Below, in pieces: positions 33,701 to 45,705 of a stretch of 64,000 bases of DNA. The position numbers and the translations under genes are program-made. The notes below the pieces were generated by a model. That model was given only the letters and a program-made list of their open reading frames with translations. It had not been told where the DNA came from and searched no databases. Positions within the stretch are counted from its first letter, which is position 1. Every line of letters starts with the position of its first letter. Origin of the DNA: Brachionus manjavacas (taxonomy: Eukaryota; Rotifera; Eurotatoria; Ploima; Brachionidae). The stretch spans positions 496,001 to 560,000 of the forward strand of contig JAHQIY010000002.1 in assembly GCA_019054805.1 (NCBI GenBank), written 5' to 3'.

Positions 33701-36700
33701 GAATTCAAGCCGTCTAATGAGTATATTTTTAGGGATCCCATTTTGTATGGCAACTACCGTAATGCACTCGAACTTGGTGAACCTCATATTTACGAAGATT
33801 TGCAAGACTACGAAGCAGCAAAAGCGCTTTTTGATCAAGTAAGAATAGCAATGTTTTTAGAAAAAAAATAAAAGATAAAAATAAAAGCGATTAATGCTAA
33901 AATTTAGATCCAAATTTAGTTTAAAATTTTAGTTTTTTCAATAATTTCTTGTAATTAGCTTATTCTAAAAATGAAAATGGCATCAATTTTTTTGAGTAAA
34001 AAATTAATTTTTTTCATCATAAAAATAATTAGCAAACACAAAACACAAATTAATTTGACACAAAAAATGAATGACTCAGACATTTTTACTATCTATAAAA
34101 AAATTTCAAATTTTATTTGAATTAGAAAAATTAGAGAAATTAATCGAACTTTTTTTGTACTTGAAAATTAATTTTAATATCAATCAATTAAATTTCTCAT
34201 TTTGTAACTTGTTAGTAATTATTTTTGTGATCGAAAAAATATGCTAAAAGAAAATCTTAAAAATGAATCTTTACTTTTTAAAATACAACATTTAAGATCT
34301 CAGAAAATGTGATATATTTGCTAAGTTAATAAATTCCACATTATTAGGGACTTTGAAACATATTCAAAATGAAAAAACAGAATATTTGAAAAAAAAATCT
34401 TTATATCATAATTTAATTTCTAATAATCCTTTAATTTAAAAAATTTAAAATCAATAAAGAAAAAAAAATAAATTAGAATTTAATTTTTTTGTAAATATTA
34501 AACATTTTTGATACTTTTGATTTTGTATCAAGGAAAGAACTATTTGTAACTCCATACCTTAAAAAATAAGTAAAAAATAAATTTCTTTCAAATAAATAAT
34601 AACTAAAATTTAATATTTTTTTAATATTTTTAATTTTTCTACTTTTAAATGATAATTTTGTATTGCAGATTTTACAAGAATATAATGAACAGAATACAAA
34701 AATGGACTTGGTTCTTTTTGATGATGCGGTTGAGCATGCCACTAGAATAAACAGAGTGATAAATATGGATCAAGGAAATGCACTGCTTGTCGGAGTTGGC
34801 GGCAGTGGTAAGCAAAGTTTGACACGTTTGGCCGCATTCACCGCAAGCTACGACATTTTCGAGATCAAGCTTAGCCGCGGCTACAACGAGACCACATTTA
34901 GAGATGACTTGAAAATTCTCTACAACAAACTTGGTATCGAAAACAAAAAAATAGTCTTCCTATTCGGAGATCAGCATGTGGCCGAGGAGGGCTTCCTCGA
35001 GCTTATCAACAACATGCTCACTTCGGGCATGGTACCGGCCTTGTATCCTGATGAAGAAAAAGAAGCCATCATCGGCCAGATAAGAGACGAGGCAGTGAGA
35101 AACGGCTCCAGTCTTGCCAAAGAAAGCATTTGGCAGTACTTCATCACAAAATGCTCAAACAACTTGCACATAGTGCTGGCCATGTCTCCAGTAGGCGACA
35201 CTCTGCGCACCAGGTGCCGCAATTTTCCCGGACTGGTCAACAACGCCATCATCGACTGGTTCATGCCCTGGCCCGAACAAGCCCTTTTTGCTGTCGCCAC
35301 TTCTTTCCTATCGCAGGAAAACGAGTTCATACCCAAGGAACAAAAAGAAAACTTGGTAACTCACATGGTCATGACTCACCAAAGTGTAGAACACTACAGC
35401 GAACAATTCGCAGCCAAACTCAGACGCAAAAACTACACCACTCCTAAAAATTATCTCGACTACATTGGCACATACATGAGCATACTGGAGCGGAAAGACC
35501 GCGAGAACAAAAATCAACAAGATCGCCTCCTAGTCGGCATAGACAAAATAAAAGAAGCTGAAATCGAACTGGCCAAGCTAAACGAAGATCTAGCCATTCA
35601 AAAAGTAAAAGTAACCAAGCGTACCGAAGAGGTCGAGGCACTTTTAAAGGAAATAGCCGAGGGCACTGCCGAAGCATCGGAGAAAAAAAATCTTGCCATC
35701 ATAAAAAGCAAAGACATTGAGGTGCAAACCATAGACATTAATAGAGAAAAGGGCGAAGCCGAGGTCGCACTAGCCGAAGCGATGCCGGCATTGGAAGCGG
35801 CCAAATTAGCTTTGGACGACTTGAAAAGAGATGACATCACTGAAATAAAGGCGTTCAAAAATCCGCCCAAAGCTGTAGAAGCCATTTGTAATTGTATTGT
35901 TATCTTCAAAGGTGTCAAAGAAGTGGCATGGAAGTCAGCACAGACCTTGATGACAGATCCCAATTTTTTGGAAAATCTAAAAAAAATGGACTTTGACTCA
36001 ATTTCACAAAAACAAGTGAGCTCGGTGAAAGAACTAGTGACAGGTCTGGAGCAAGGATTTGACATTAGTGCTGATGTGCAAAGCCAAAAAGAGGCGGACA
36101 CTCTGTCAAAAATGAAAAATATCAGTAGAGCTGGTGCCGGTCTGTTAAAGTTTGTCTACGCGGTCCTAGGCTACAATGCTGTTTACAAGACAGTCAAGCC
36201 CAAACGAGACAAAGTGGCCAAGCTGGAAAAAGAATACCATGACTCGACACGCGAGCTCGACAGAATCAACAATCAAGTGGCCAAAATTGAGGCTCAATTG
36301 GCCGAATTGGCCAACAAATTGGAAACACAGCAAGCTGAAAAGGCCAAATTGGAACAGGAGACGGCCATTATGGAAAGAAGATTGATCGCAGCCGACAAAC
36401 TAATCAATGGTCTGAGTTCGGAGAACAAGCGCTGGAGTGAAGACTTGCAGCTGTTGAAAAACAAAAGGATCAAATTGCTGGGCGATTGTTTGTTGTGTGC
36501 GGCGTTTTTGGCCTATGTGGGCGCTTTCACTTGGGAGTTTAGGCGCGAGCTGCTGTTCGAAACTTGGCAAAAAGACTTGTTTGAAAAAGAGGTTCCTCTG
36601 TCTCAGCCATTTAAGCTAGAAGATTTGTTAACATCCGATGTTGAGATAAGCAAATGGAGCAGTGAGGGTCTGCCGCCCGACGAGTTGTCCATTCAAAACG

Positions 36701-39700
36701 GCATACTGACAACCCAAGCAAGCAGATTTGCCTATTGTATTGATCCGCAACAACAGGCGCTCAAGTGGGTCAAGAAAAAAGAGGAAAAATCCAACCTAAA
36801 AGTGGTTACTTTTAACGATTCGGACTTTTTGAAGCAGCTCGAAATGGCCATAAAGTACGGCTTTCCGGTCCTAGTCCAAGATTGTGATGAATACATCGAC
36901 CCGGTGATTGACAATGTGCTTGAAAAGAACATCAAAGGAGCAGAGGGCAGACAATACATTATTTTGGGGGACAAAGAAGTGGATTTTGATCCAAATTTTA
37001 GAATGTATTTGAATACCAAGCTGCCCAACCCTATGTTGACACCGGCTCATTTTGGAAAAAGTATGGTCATAAACTACACTGTTACACTGAAAGGCTTGGA
37101 AGATCAATTGCTGAGTGTGATTGTTAAATATGAACGAAAGGAGCTCGAAGAGCAGAGAGAACGATTGATTCAAGAGACTAGTGAGAACAAAAAGCTGCTC
37201 AAAGATCTGGAGGACTCGTTGCTGAGAGAGCTGGCCACATCGACTGGCAACATGTTGGACAACACCGAGCTAATCAACACACTTGAAGAGACCAAGACCA
37301 AGGCGTTTGAGGTAAGCGAAAAGTTGAAACTAGGCGCCAAGACTTCCAAAGACATAGAAAGACTCAGAGATGGATACAGACCGGCGGCCAAGCGCGGAGC
37401 TATTTTGTTCTTTGTTCTAGCCGAAATGTCCGCCGTGAACACTATGTACCAGTACTCGCTGTCATCGTATCTGGACGTGTTCGAGTTTTCGCTTAGAAAG
37501 GCCACGCCAGATGCCAATTTGGACAAGAGACTGCGAAATATAATGAACACACTCACCATGAATATCTACAATTACGGATGTAGTGGTATATTCGAAAAGC
37601 ACAAGTTGCTTTTCTCTTTCCAATTGACCACCAAGTTGGAACAGGACAGAAATAATGTGACTCAGGAGGAGATTGATTTTTTCATCAAAGGAAACATATC
37701 GTTGGATAAGAGCAAGCGAAAAAAGCCATACGCTTGGTTTCCAGATCAGGGATGGGAAGACTGTGTCCGTTTGTCAACAAGTTTCTCCGATGCATTTTCA
37801 AGTATTTTGGATGACATCGAAAAGGATGAAGTTACATGGAAAAAAGTAATTTTTATCTAGGTCTTTGATAAATTTGAGTTTCTTAAATTAAATTTTTAAA
37901 GCAGAAAACATAACATAAAACAATACATTTTAAAAAAAATTTTGCAAAAAAATTTTTAATACAAAAATTTGAATAATTTTTAAAACTAAAAAAAAATAAT
38001 TTAATTTAGAAATTTTAATTCTTTGAGAATATAAGCGTAAAATTTCGAATGACATTTACAATTTTGTGTCATAAAAAATGCCTAAAAAATAGAAATACTA
38101 CTATATTAGCGTTGTAAATTTCAAATACAAATTTAACAGAAATATTTCCTTTTTTGATAAATTAAAATTAATAATATATTAGTAAAAATTTGCTTTAACT
38201 AGGTGCACCATAGTTTTTTGCACCTTTTTTATCTAAAATAAAATCTTTATTACCATTTTTTAAGAAATCAAACCAAAGATCAATTTAAATATTATTGATT
38301 ATTTTTTTTCTCCAGCATTAACATTTGAAAATATATTCTAGGTAAAAAAGTTGCAAAAATTATGTTGCATGCTGCAGTCTTTTTAATTAAGATTAAATGT
38401 AATAAAATTTATTACATTAAATCTTAATTTATCAAAAAAGGAGATATTTTTGTTCAATTTGTATTTGAATTTCACAATACCCTACAATATTATTATTTTT
38501 ACAAAATTGTTTGTTAAAAGAATTGTAAAAAACACAAGTAATTGTTTAGACAATTTTAATTTGAACTAATGAGATTAAAGTTTTTACTTTTTAACAGACT
38601 TTTTTTTAATTCAAATTCTCTAAATTTAAAGTCTGACTTGAAAAAAAAATTAAGTCTTAAGATTTAATTTTTTACCTTTTTATGCGGACATGAACACGGC
38701 ATCATTTGTTTGACCGGAATTGATTTGAAAAAAAAAATTTAATCAATAACTTGACTTGAAATTGTGACAATTTAAAAAAATGTTAAAGAAATTTTTTTTC
38801 TGAGTATTTCTTTTCATCGGCATTTTTTTCCCGCTATTTTTTTTTTAAGAATCCAAATAATTAATAGAATCCAAATAATATTTTTTCTAAGAATCCAAAT
38901 AATTAATAGATATTTTTCATAATATTTTACTGATGAGCAATTGTGAAGTCTTCTTCTAGTTTTATTAGGTGTTCGATTCAAAATTTTTTAATTTGTGTGA
39001 TAAATTCTATACAAAATTAAATATTATAAAAAAATTTCTGTGAAATTTACACCATCTTTGTACGATAAAGAAAAATAATTTTAGCGTTTCTCTTTTTTGT
39101 ACTTAAATTTCACATTGTCAAATTTTGCAAAAAAAGTCCAACCGCCATTCTTTCATGCAAGTTTCTTCTGTTTTAATAAAAAAAAATTTTATTCTAACTT
39201 GTGTGTGACTTGGTACCCCAAGAGAAAAAATTTTCCTTTTTCTTCTTCAAATTTTAGTTGCCTATTATTATAAATTTTTACATTAATTATTAAATTAAAG
39301 AAGACATATAAAAAAATCAGCCACAAATTGCCGTAATGAAAATAGTAAAATTAAATGGTTTTGCAGTGGAAAAAAATTAGAATTTAACTGAATAAATTTT
39401 CTAACAAAAAAAATTAGCTGACAAAAGAAATGCAGCCCTAAAAAATAGATTTTTTTGCTTATTAAAGAACACTTTTGGTCCAACTAATAAATAAAAAAAA
39501 AAGAATAGTTTAATAATCTAACAGACTTTAATTCGTTATTTAGAGTTTATTTAAATACTTGATAGTTAGTCAGAGACATTTATTTTTACTCAGTTAACAA
39601 ATTTTTTCAGTTTATTAAAAAAAATTGTCATCCCTAAAAAAGGCAACCGGATTAATGATTTTAAAAATAAATTAATATGATCAATAACTATTGAATTTCT

Positions 39701-42700
39701 CTTTTTGTTTCTAAAATTATTTTAATCTTAGTGGTTTGACTCGGATGCGCCCGAATCGTCCAGCTTTCCATTCAATTATTCACAAAAACTGAATGAATTT
39801 CAAAAATTAATGCTTCTCAGATGCTTCAGAGTAGATCGTATCTATTTAGCAGTTACACTATATGTAACCAATGTAATGGGTGAGCAATATGTAACCCCTC
39901 CGGTTATAAGCTTTGAATCCATATGGGACCAGAGCACAACTCTATCGCCAATTGTATTTATTCTAAGTCCTGGTTCGGACCCTACCACCGATTTGCTTAA
40001 ACTAGCCGAAAGGAGCAATTTCGGTGTTGGAAGAGTTAAGCTTTTAGCTATGGGCCAAGGTCAAGAACAAATTGCTATCAGCTATTTGGAACAAGCAGTC
40101 AATCGTGGTTTGTGGCTAATGTTACAAAACTGCCATCTCTTGGTCAAATGGTTGAAAGAATTGGAAAAACATTTGGAAAAACTAAGCAAACCACATCCCG
40201 ATTTTCGACTTTGGCTCACAACTGAACCAACCCCTCTTTTCCCGATTGGCATACTACAGCGTTCACTTAAGATTGTGACTGAGCCTCCAAATGGTCTCAA
40301 ACTAAATCTCAAGAACACTTTCCATAAACTTGGACTCAGCGCATTTCAGGACTGCAATCATGACGCGTTTCCATCACTGGTGTTTGTGTTGGCGTTTTTC
40401 CACGCAGTGGTTCAAGAAAGACGAAAATATGACAAAATTGGCTGGAATGTTTCCTATGATTTCAACGAGTCCGATTTTAGAGTTTGCATGCAAATTTTAT
40501 CAACATATTTGAATAAAGCCATTGATAATGGAGATACCAAGATTCCATGGGCTAGTTTGAAATACCTAATTGGCGAAGTAATGTATGGCGGTAGAGCTAT
40601 TGACAATTTTGACAGACGAGTGCTCAATACTTACATGAATGAATACATGGGTGACTTTATTTTTGACACATTTCAGCCATTCCATTTCTTTGTCAGCGAC
40701 GAAGTGGACTATAATATACCAACTTTGCAGGAAGATGCCAGAGATAATCCAGGAGATTTGCATTTAGGTAATTATGATTTGTTAAAAAAATTCTGAAAAT
40801 TAAATTTCATTTTTTAAATTTTTTTTAAATTAATTAGAGACTATCAGACGTAAGTATAATTTCGCTTCGAGTAGATTTATAACGCAGTCATGCTTATTTA
40901 GATTTTAACTACAAATAGTTTTCATGATATACTAAATTAACATGGAATTTTTAGGATAACATTTTTAATGCAACTTTTTTCTAAAAGAATCTTTGATTGT
41001 TCGAATCTTGATTTTATTAATCTAGTCAAAAGATTTAAACAACGAAAGTTTTTTTTCTTGAAAGAAAATATAAAATTTTTCTTTTTAAATTCGATATTCT
41101 TAATCGAAAGTCTCTTTAAAAAAAAAATAGAATTTGTTTTAATTATTTATAAATTGAAGAGGGTGGGAAAATCAGTATTAAAATATATGAAATCTTGGTT
41201 GAAATATTTTTTTTAGGATTGTTTACTGATAAGGATATATAATTTTTTTTGAGGATTCTTATCATTCCAACCTTTAAAGAGCAATTTTTTAATCAATATA
41301 ATTAATAACAATAAAAAATTTATGAATATTTAGTTTTAAAAAATCTTTTTATCTTTTTTAATACGAAAACAACTATTCCTCTAAAATTTCTGAATAAAAA
41401 CAAATTTATTTTTTTAATTTTTAAAATAATTTAAAATTTAATAATTTTAAATAAATGAAGTGTTAATCAGTCTTAAGATAAGAGCAATAGCCTGTTGATT
41501 AAGTATGAAATTGAAAAAATTGAAAGTGAGAGAAGAAAGCAAAATTTAAAAAAATTTTGAAGTTTTTTTTTAAAGGAATGATCATTTAAAACTTCATTTA
41601 TTATAAATTTTATTAATAATAAATATACAAAAACTTCGAAAAAAATTTTAAATGCAAGATTTTGCACAAAAGTTTATAAAATCTTATTTATAAAATTAAA
41701 ATAAATTTAAAAGAGATTTTTAAGAGAAGGGCTATTTCAAATTTTTAGAATTTAATATGTCAAAAATTTATCAAAAAAATTTTAATTATGACTTTGTCAT
41801 TCAATTTATGATTAGGCTATCAATTAGTCTAAAAAAATTCAAGCTTTGCTTTAGCCTAGCGCTTTTAATTTTGTTAAAAAAATACATTTCATAAATTTTT
41901 CTTTTAGTTTATATTGATCAGCTTCCCTTGAATAACACTCCGGAAGTGTTTGGATTAAATCCAAATGCTGAAATCGGCTACTATACAAAAGCAGCTCGAG
42001 ACATGTGGGAACAATTGGTCGAACTTCAACCTCAAACAGGTTAAATTAAATAATTTAATTAATTAATAAAAAAAATCTGAATCTTTCTTCCTAAAGGTGA
42101 GACTGGAGGTGGTATTAGCAGAGACCAATTTATAGACAACACAGCCACTGATATCCTTAAACGCATACCTACTGTTTACGATTTAGATAAAATAAGAAAA
42201 AAATATGGTTTAGATGTATCACCTACTACAGTTGTGTTACTTCAAGAACTAGAAAGATTCAATCGATTGATATCAACCATGTTCCGTTCATTAACAACTC
42301 TCAAGAGGGTAAACAATTAAAATAAATTTTTTTTCAAGAAAATCTATTTCATTCATTAAAAGGCACTCAAAGGAGAAGTTGGAATGTCGAATGAATTGGA
42401 TGATCTGTCCAAAGCTCTTTTTAATGGTCAACTTCCATCAATGTGGAGAAGATTAGCACCGGCGACCAAAAAGACCCTGGGCAATTGGATGGATCACTTT
42501 CATAAGCGTAATCAACAGTACAATACTTGGGTAATTAAGAAAAAATAAATATAAAAAATATTTTATTTGAAATTGAAATTTTTAGATAAATGAGGCTGAA
42601 CCGAATGTAATGTGGTTGTCCGGATTGCATATACCAGAGTCATATTTGACCGCATTAGTCCAGGCCACATGTCGCAAAAATGGATGGCCCTTGGACAAAT

Positions 42701-43059
42701 CTACTTTGTATACTCAAGTGACAAACTATCAAAATCCAGAAGATGTGACAGAAAGAGCTCATCAAGGTTGTTTCGTTCACGGATTGTACCTAGAAGGTGC
42801 TGGATGGGATCCTAAAAATGGTTGTCTAGTGAAGCAAAATCCAAAAGAATTGATTAAAGATCTGCCGGTTATGAAAGTAATACCAATTGAGGCGCATAAA
42901 TTAAAACTGCAAAATACGTTCCGAACGCCTGTTTATACGACCTCAGATAGACGAAATGCAATGGGTGTAGGCCTCGTTTTTGAGGCTGATTTGTACACGA
43001 CAGAACATCTAAGTCATTGGGTGCTGCAAGGTGTTTGTCTAATACTCAATACTGACTAG
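15774..43059 (+). CDS. DNAH10: Axonemal inner-arm dynein heavy chain DNAH10 (complete, 21 exons)
   Basis: Motor heavy chain of the ciliary inner-arm dynein I1/f (beta chain), moving doublet microtubules with ATP. Splicing 21 exons gives 4671 codons without a frame break. An in-frame TAA three codons before ATG 15774 fixes the start ([13 protein letters not shown]). Tail residues about 1-1400, linker 1400-1950. Six AAA modules: P-loops GPAGTGKT (about residue 2002, AAA1, the main ATPase), GPTGGGKT (2283, AAA2), GESGTSKT (2631, AAA3), GVGGSGKQ (2981, AAA4). Stalk coiled coils about 3220-3335 and 3447-3540 flank the microtubule-binding domain. The C-terminus contains [20 protein letters not shown] and ends [14 protein letters not shown], the DNAH10 type, not DNAH5/8. 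Human DNAH10 is of similar length. All catalytic P-loop lysines are present. An RFX X-box lies upstream. Confidence 0.97.
18100..18210 (-). pseudogene. Tc1-like transposase C-terminus (in DNAH10 intron 5)
   Basis: The minus strand encodes [20 protein letters not shown] and ends HLKY-stop. This matches the Tc1/mariner terminal motif NLI-x-SMPxR ... AKGGxTKY. Only about 36 codons remain. Antisense to DNAH10. Confidence 0.7.
18318..18545 (-). pseudogene. hAT (ZMYM1-like) transposase dimerisation domain (in DNAH10 intron 5)
   Basis: The minus strand encodes [19 protein letters not shown], then [20 protein letters not shown], then a stop at 18318. This is the classical hAT C-terminal dimerisation motif of the ZMYM1 / DUF4371 group (S-x-AERSFS-x-L(R/K)RLKT ... 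QERL..LALL). The downstream flank includes the repeat shared with 6414-6460. Confidence 0.85.
21419..21776. mobile_element. 358-bp fold-back MITE in DNAH10 intron 8
   Basis: Termini TAGGTTTTGTGAAATTCAGT (left) and its inverted, slightly diverged copy (right, ending CAAAACCTA at 21776). The arms continue inward with AAAGAACAGAAAAAA and TGCAACTTTCAAAGTTGCA, a perfect 9+1+9 palindrome at 21531-21549. Nearly the whole element folds on itself. No ORF. Confidence 0.75.
29743..30282. mobile_element. 540-bp TIR element with GATCACC motifs in DNAH10 intron 12
   Basis: Arms of about 35 bp, TCATGACGACTTTATGATCA followed by TTTTGATCACCAA, are repeated inverted at 30248-30282. TGATCA-type motifs recur through the interior and just outside the left arm (29714-29737). 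The interior holds a minus-strand open frame (29844-30074). Confidence 0.8.
29844..30074 (-). pseudogene. Acidic open frame inside the intron-12 TIR element
   Basis: Seventy-six codons without an ATG, bounded by TAA on both sides, rich in E, S, D and K (for example [18 protein letters not shown]). Composition is far from the surrounding A/T runs, so this is likely a remnant of an element-encoded protein. No domain recognised. Antisense to the DNAH10 transcript. Confidence 0.4.
38386..38430. repeat. Near-perfect AT palindrome in DNAH10 intron 16
   Basis: AATTAAGATTAAATGTAATA and its inverted copy meet head to head with one mismatch in 22-nt arms. Able to form a hairpin in the pre-mRNA or a cruciform in DNA. 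No associated ORF. Confidence 0.7.
38849..38911. repeat. Short tandem of AGAATCCAAATAATTAATAG units
   Basis: Three imperfect copies (AAGAATCCAAATAATTAATA, AGAATCCAAATAATATTT, AAGAATCCAAATAATTAATA) within DNAH10 intron 16. A local duplication with no evident function. Confidence 0.65.
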
Positions 43060-43372
43060 AAATTTTTAAATATTAATTTTTAGTTTATATTTGAAATTTT
43101 AAATTTTGTTATTTCATAAATTATTTTTTTTAAATTTTGTTAAATAAAAAAATTTCTAAAAAAGATTCTTTTAATTCGTTTAAATAAAGATCTAGATTTT
43201 TCAAAAATATAATTTTTAGTATAAAAAAAAGATTCCAACTAGTATAGTTCAAAATTTTAACAACATTTATTAGTCAAATTTTTTAAGTAGCTGAATATAT
43301 AAAAAATAGTAATTAGGAACCGGCCGAAGAATGAGTTAGCGGCTTTGAATATTACTTTTGTTATATACCCTT
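43060..43372. other. Intergenic stretch after DNAH10
   Basis: Contains the DNAH10 3' end; AATAAA-like signals occur (ATAAAAAAA near 43146; AAATAAAG near 43181). No gene seen. Confidence 0.4.
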
Positions 43373-43632
43373 TTATTCTTTTTCAAACCACAAAATGGTA
43401 TCAATAATTGTAATATTATCGTAAATTTCATCAGAAAAATTCAGTTTTTCTTTATATTCTTCTTCAAAATCTTCTGCTTCAAATTTAATCAAAAAAATAC
43501 AATTCCTTGAATTGGCCCTTGAACCAACTCCAAAATCTAAAAAATTCAATTAAGTTTTAGAAGAAAGTAGCAAAATTTTTTTAAATATAAGACTATGTGA
43601 TTTTTACTCTTAATTATTTTCCTTTTCTTCAT
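43373..43632 (-). CDS. Possible small two-exon gene, function unknown
   Basis: Exon 1, 43608-43632, starts ATG (MKKRKIIK). Exon 2, 43373-43536, ends TAA. They are separated by a 71-nt GT-AG intron (donor GTAAAAATC, acceptor TTTTTTAG). Joined, they encode 62 residues: a basic start, FGVGSRANSRNCIFLIKFEA, then an acidic tail ending DTILWFEKE. An in-frame TAA lies upstream of the ATG. The intron phase and acceptor agree and the product is compositionally protein-like. It is convergent with DNAH10, its stop lying 313 bp beyond the DNAH10 stop. No family recognised. A chance ORF or a fragment of a longer gene remains possible. Confidence 0.4.
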
Positions 43633-43774
43633 TTTTTTCAATCTCTTTAATGTAATCCTTTTTTAAAATCTAAAAATTAATGTCAATATGACATCATAAG
43701 AGTAATATGAAGCTAAATTTTTCTTCTCAACTGTAAGCTTGAGTGAAAACTCAATTTTTATTTTTAAATACAGT

Positions 43775-44070
43775 CTACCTCCCATTTTTCATCCAGACTT
43801 GGGACCGGCACCGCTATGGTTGAGAGTAAACAATTAGCCGCCTAAGTTACTATAAGACGTTCATCATAAACAGCGCTATGCATCCGATCACTCAAAGGCT
43901 GCGAACTCGATAGCAATTAAGACTAGCTTGGAACCACAAACCAATCGTAACCTTTTCGAAGGTGCTAAACTTCTTGTCTTTTTGCTTTTTGAACTCCAAT
44001 TAAAAGTGTTAAGTAGAACTTTGGGCCACTTGAATATAAGCTATTATTTTTTCAATATTTTTCACTATTA
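43775..44070 (+). repeat. Coding-like relic with two stops, probably transposon-derived
   Basis: The plus strand encodes FHPDLGPAPLWLRVNN, stop, then PPKLL, stop, then DVHHKQRYASDHSKAANSIA and further residues without a stop to the start of the LINE fragment at about 44075. GC is clearly higher than the surroundings. The reading frame looks like decayed coding sequence of a dispersed repeat, but I cannot name the family from a defined domain. Confidence 0.4.
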
Positions 44071-44074
44071 TTAA

Positions 44075-44627
44075 GATATTGTCAAACAAAAAATGGGGTC
44101 TCAATCAAAACACACTAGGAAAATTATTTCAATCTTTAGTCGGATCGATTTTAGACTATTCTTTTCCTTGCTTGAATTCATTTTCAGAAAATAATATCAA
44201 AAAACTACAAGCAATTCAGAATACAGCAGTAAGATCTATCCTTAAGTTAAAATATGATACTCCCTCCAACATCATGCAACATGAAGCTTTTAATAAACTA
44301 AAATTACTAATAGTCTCGAATCGTCTTTTTGAGTTGAGTGAGAAATATGTTGGGACAGGACTGAGTCATTCTATTCCATTGGTTGAAAGACTGGTGAAGG
44401 AATACAAAGAAGGTTTCAAATCAAGATATATTGAATACCCAACTCCATTGTGTAATTGCTACCTTACTATTTCTTCTTTTTTTCCTGAAACTTGAACTAT
44501 TTAAACATGTGCCACATGTAACAATCTTTTCCAATTAATGTCTTTTCAACTTTCATCTTTTTAGCTTATTTACTCTATTTTGATTCTTATTTTTTATCTA
44601 ATTTTATTAACTTTAATTTTATTTTTG
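44075..44627 (+). pseudogene. Non-LTR retrotransposon RT thumb and 3' UTR, 5'-truncated
   Basis: The frame ends at 44495 with the same YPTPLCNCYLTISSFFPET terminus as 13741-14043. N-terminal visible motifs: KKWGLNQNTLGKLFQSLVGS and DYSFPCLNSFSENNIKKLQA, then IQNTAVRSILKLKYDT, the post-YxDD thumb region of Jockey/CR1-like RTs (K-x-LV-x-S-I-xDY ... LQxIQN). The 3' UTR matches the copy at 4048 up to TTTAATTTTATTTTT, after which the terminal hairpin is missing. Confidence 0.85.
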
Positions 44628-44897
44628 ACCACCAGTAACGGAATGAAGAGCATTTATTTCACTTAAACTTCTTTCAATCGTTAAATCCAAAGATTCTGGC
44701 TTTAGAAGCTTACAGATATGAAACATGTTTCTAGGACAGTATTACCTTTGATTATTCCATGTTTTGTTCCCAAAAGGTAAGTCATATTTTGTTGATTAAT
44801 TTTTATGATATAAGCTAATACAGTCGACTCTCTTCAATCCGTAGCAGACGGGACCGAAAATAACCATTACGGATTAAGTTTTACGGATTATCTTTAA

Positions 44898-45110
44898 CAC
44901 TCAAAGGACCGGCTATTTTTGACATAAAGTTTGTTTAAATGTTACATTCGTTCCATAGAAGCCTGTAACATGAAAAGCAGGATATTTAAAAGACCGTTAC
45001 CTAAATTTAAAAAAAAAAACAAAACATGTAAATATGATCGATCGTTAACTAAAAAATTAAATTTGAATTTTTGAAAAAGTGTCAAATTGACACCGCCGGT
45101 CCTTTGAGTG
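44898..45110. mobile_element. 213-bp MITE with TTAA duplication, nested in the Tigger-like element
   Basis: TTAA at 44894-44897 and 45111-45114. The terminal inverted repeat CACTCAAAGGACCGGC is exact on both sides. The TTAA target is diagnostic of piggyBac-type transposition. No ORF. Removal rejoins GGATTATCT with TTAATCCGTAAACG of the host element. Confidence 0.85.
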
Positions 45111-45507
45111 TTAATCCGTAAACGAACAAAAATCTTAAAATTTTCAGATTAACGAATGTAAATATTGATACAAAATTTTATAATTTTTTTGTTTTTTTGC
45201 GAGGAACGAGTGGTACGTGACGAGCATATTATGCATAGACACACGTGAATAAAAACAAATACTGAATAGTTTTTAAAAAAATTCTGGACGTAAATCGTCA
45301 ATAGACTATACACATTAATTGATAAATTACATGTTATTTTTTACTTTTTCGAAACTAATAAATTATAATAAACATGCAAATAAAACAAAACATTAAAGCT
45401 GAAAGTTAACACCTCGTTACTCGCAATTATAAAGCCGTGCTTCCCCTATCTTAGAAATATAGTTTAATTTTAAAGGAAACGGAATAATTTTTAAATTATT
45501 TTTTTTT

Positions 45508-45705
45508 TAAAAAGAAGAAATAAATGCCTGGTTTAGACTTGACAGCCTCAAATTAGACATTCGCTCTTTTATTTTCGATAACAATTCTAAGTCACACTCG
45601 TTAAAATCTTTAGAAGCTTCGAAAAAAATTTGAACTTGATCTTTTGCTTGGTTTGCTTGTTTATAACTTACAGATACAGGTAAAAAATTACCAATAAAAG
45701 ATAGA
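45508..45705 (-). pseudogene. Tigger/pogo transposase C-terminus, remnant
   Basis: The minus strand encodes KQANQAKDQVQIFFEASKDF, then DLELLSKIKERMSN and SLNQAFISSF before a stop at 45508. This resembles the C-terminal helices of Tigger/jerky transposases (A-x-x-x-FF ... DLExLxKLEKR ... SLxQ-x-I). It lies in the expected element and close to its right end. The DDE core is lost. Confidence 0.55.

Larger units (their letters stand above)
15774..43059 (+). other. Exon table of DNAH10
   Basis: Exons: 15774-15990, 16041-16130, 16183-16301, 16365-16712, 16772-17457, 19620-20361, 20416-20599, 20647-20721, 22313-22440, 22491-23672, 24753-26036, 27867-29069, 30868-31203, 31251-32903, 33269-33838, 34669-37845, 39732-40767, 41908-42039, 42097-42308, 42363-42530, 42586-43059. 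Every intron is GT-AG and the phases close exactly. Intron lengths are bimodal: 11 are 47-63 nt and nine are 365-2162 nt. The longest exon (3177 nt) carries AAA4, the stalk and AAA5. Short exons cluster at the two ends of the gene. Small shifts at individual junctions are possible; the phase closure makes large errors unlikely. Confidence 0.9.

Noticed and set aside
34971..37559. Several long minus-strand ORFs inside DNAH10 exon 16
   Set aside because: Antisense shadows of the 3.2-kb dynein exon; no family motifs.
41473..41667. 64-codon minus-strand ORF in DNAH10 intron 17
   Set aside because: Low-complexity F, L, I, K composition as expected for AT-rich noncoding DNA.
15774..43059. Assignment as outer-arm DNAH5/DNAH8
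   Set aside because: The C-terminal [20 protein letters not shown] and the end [14 protein letters not shown] are of the DNAH10 type.
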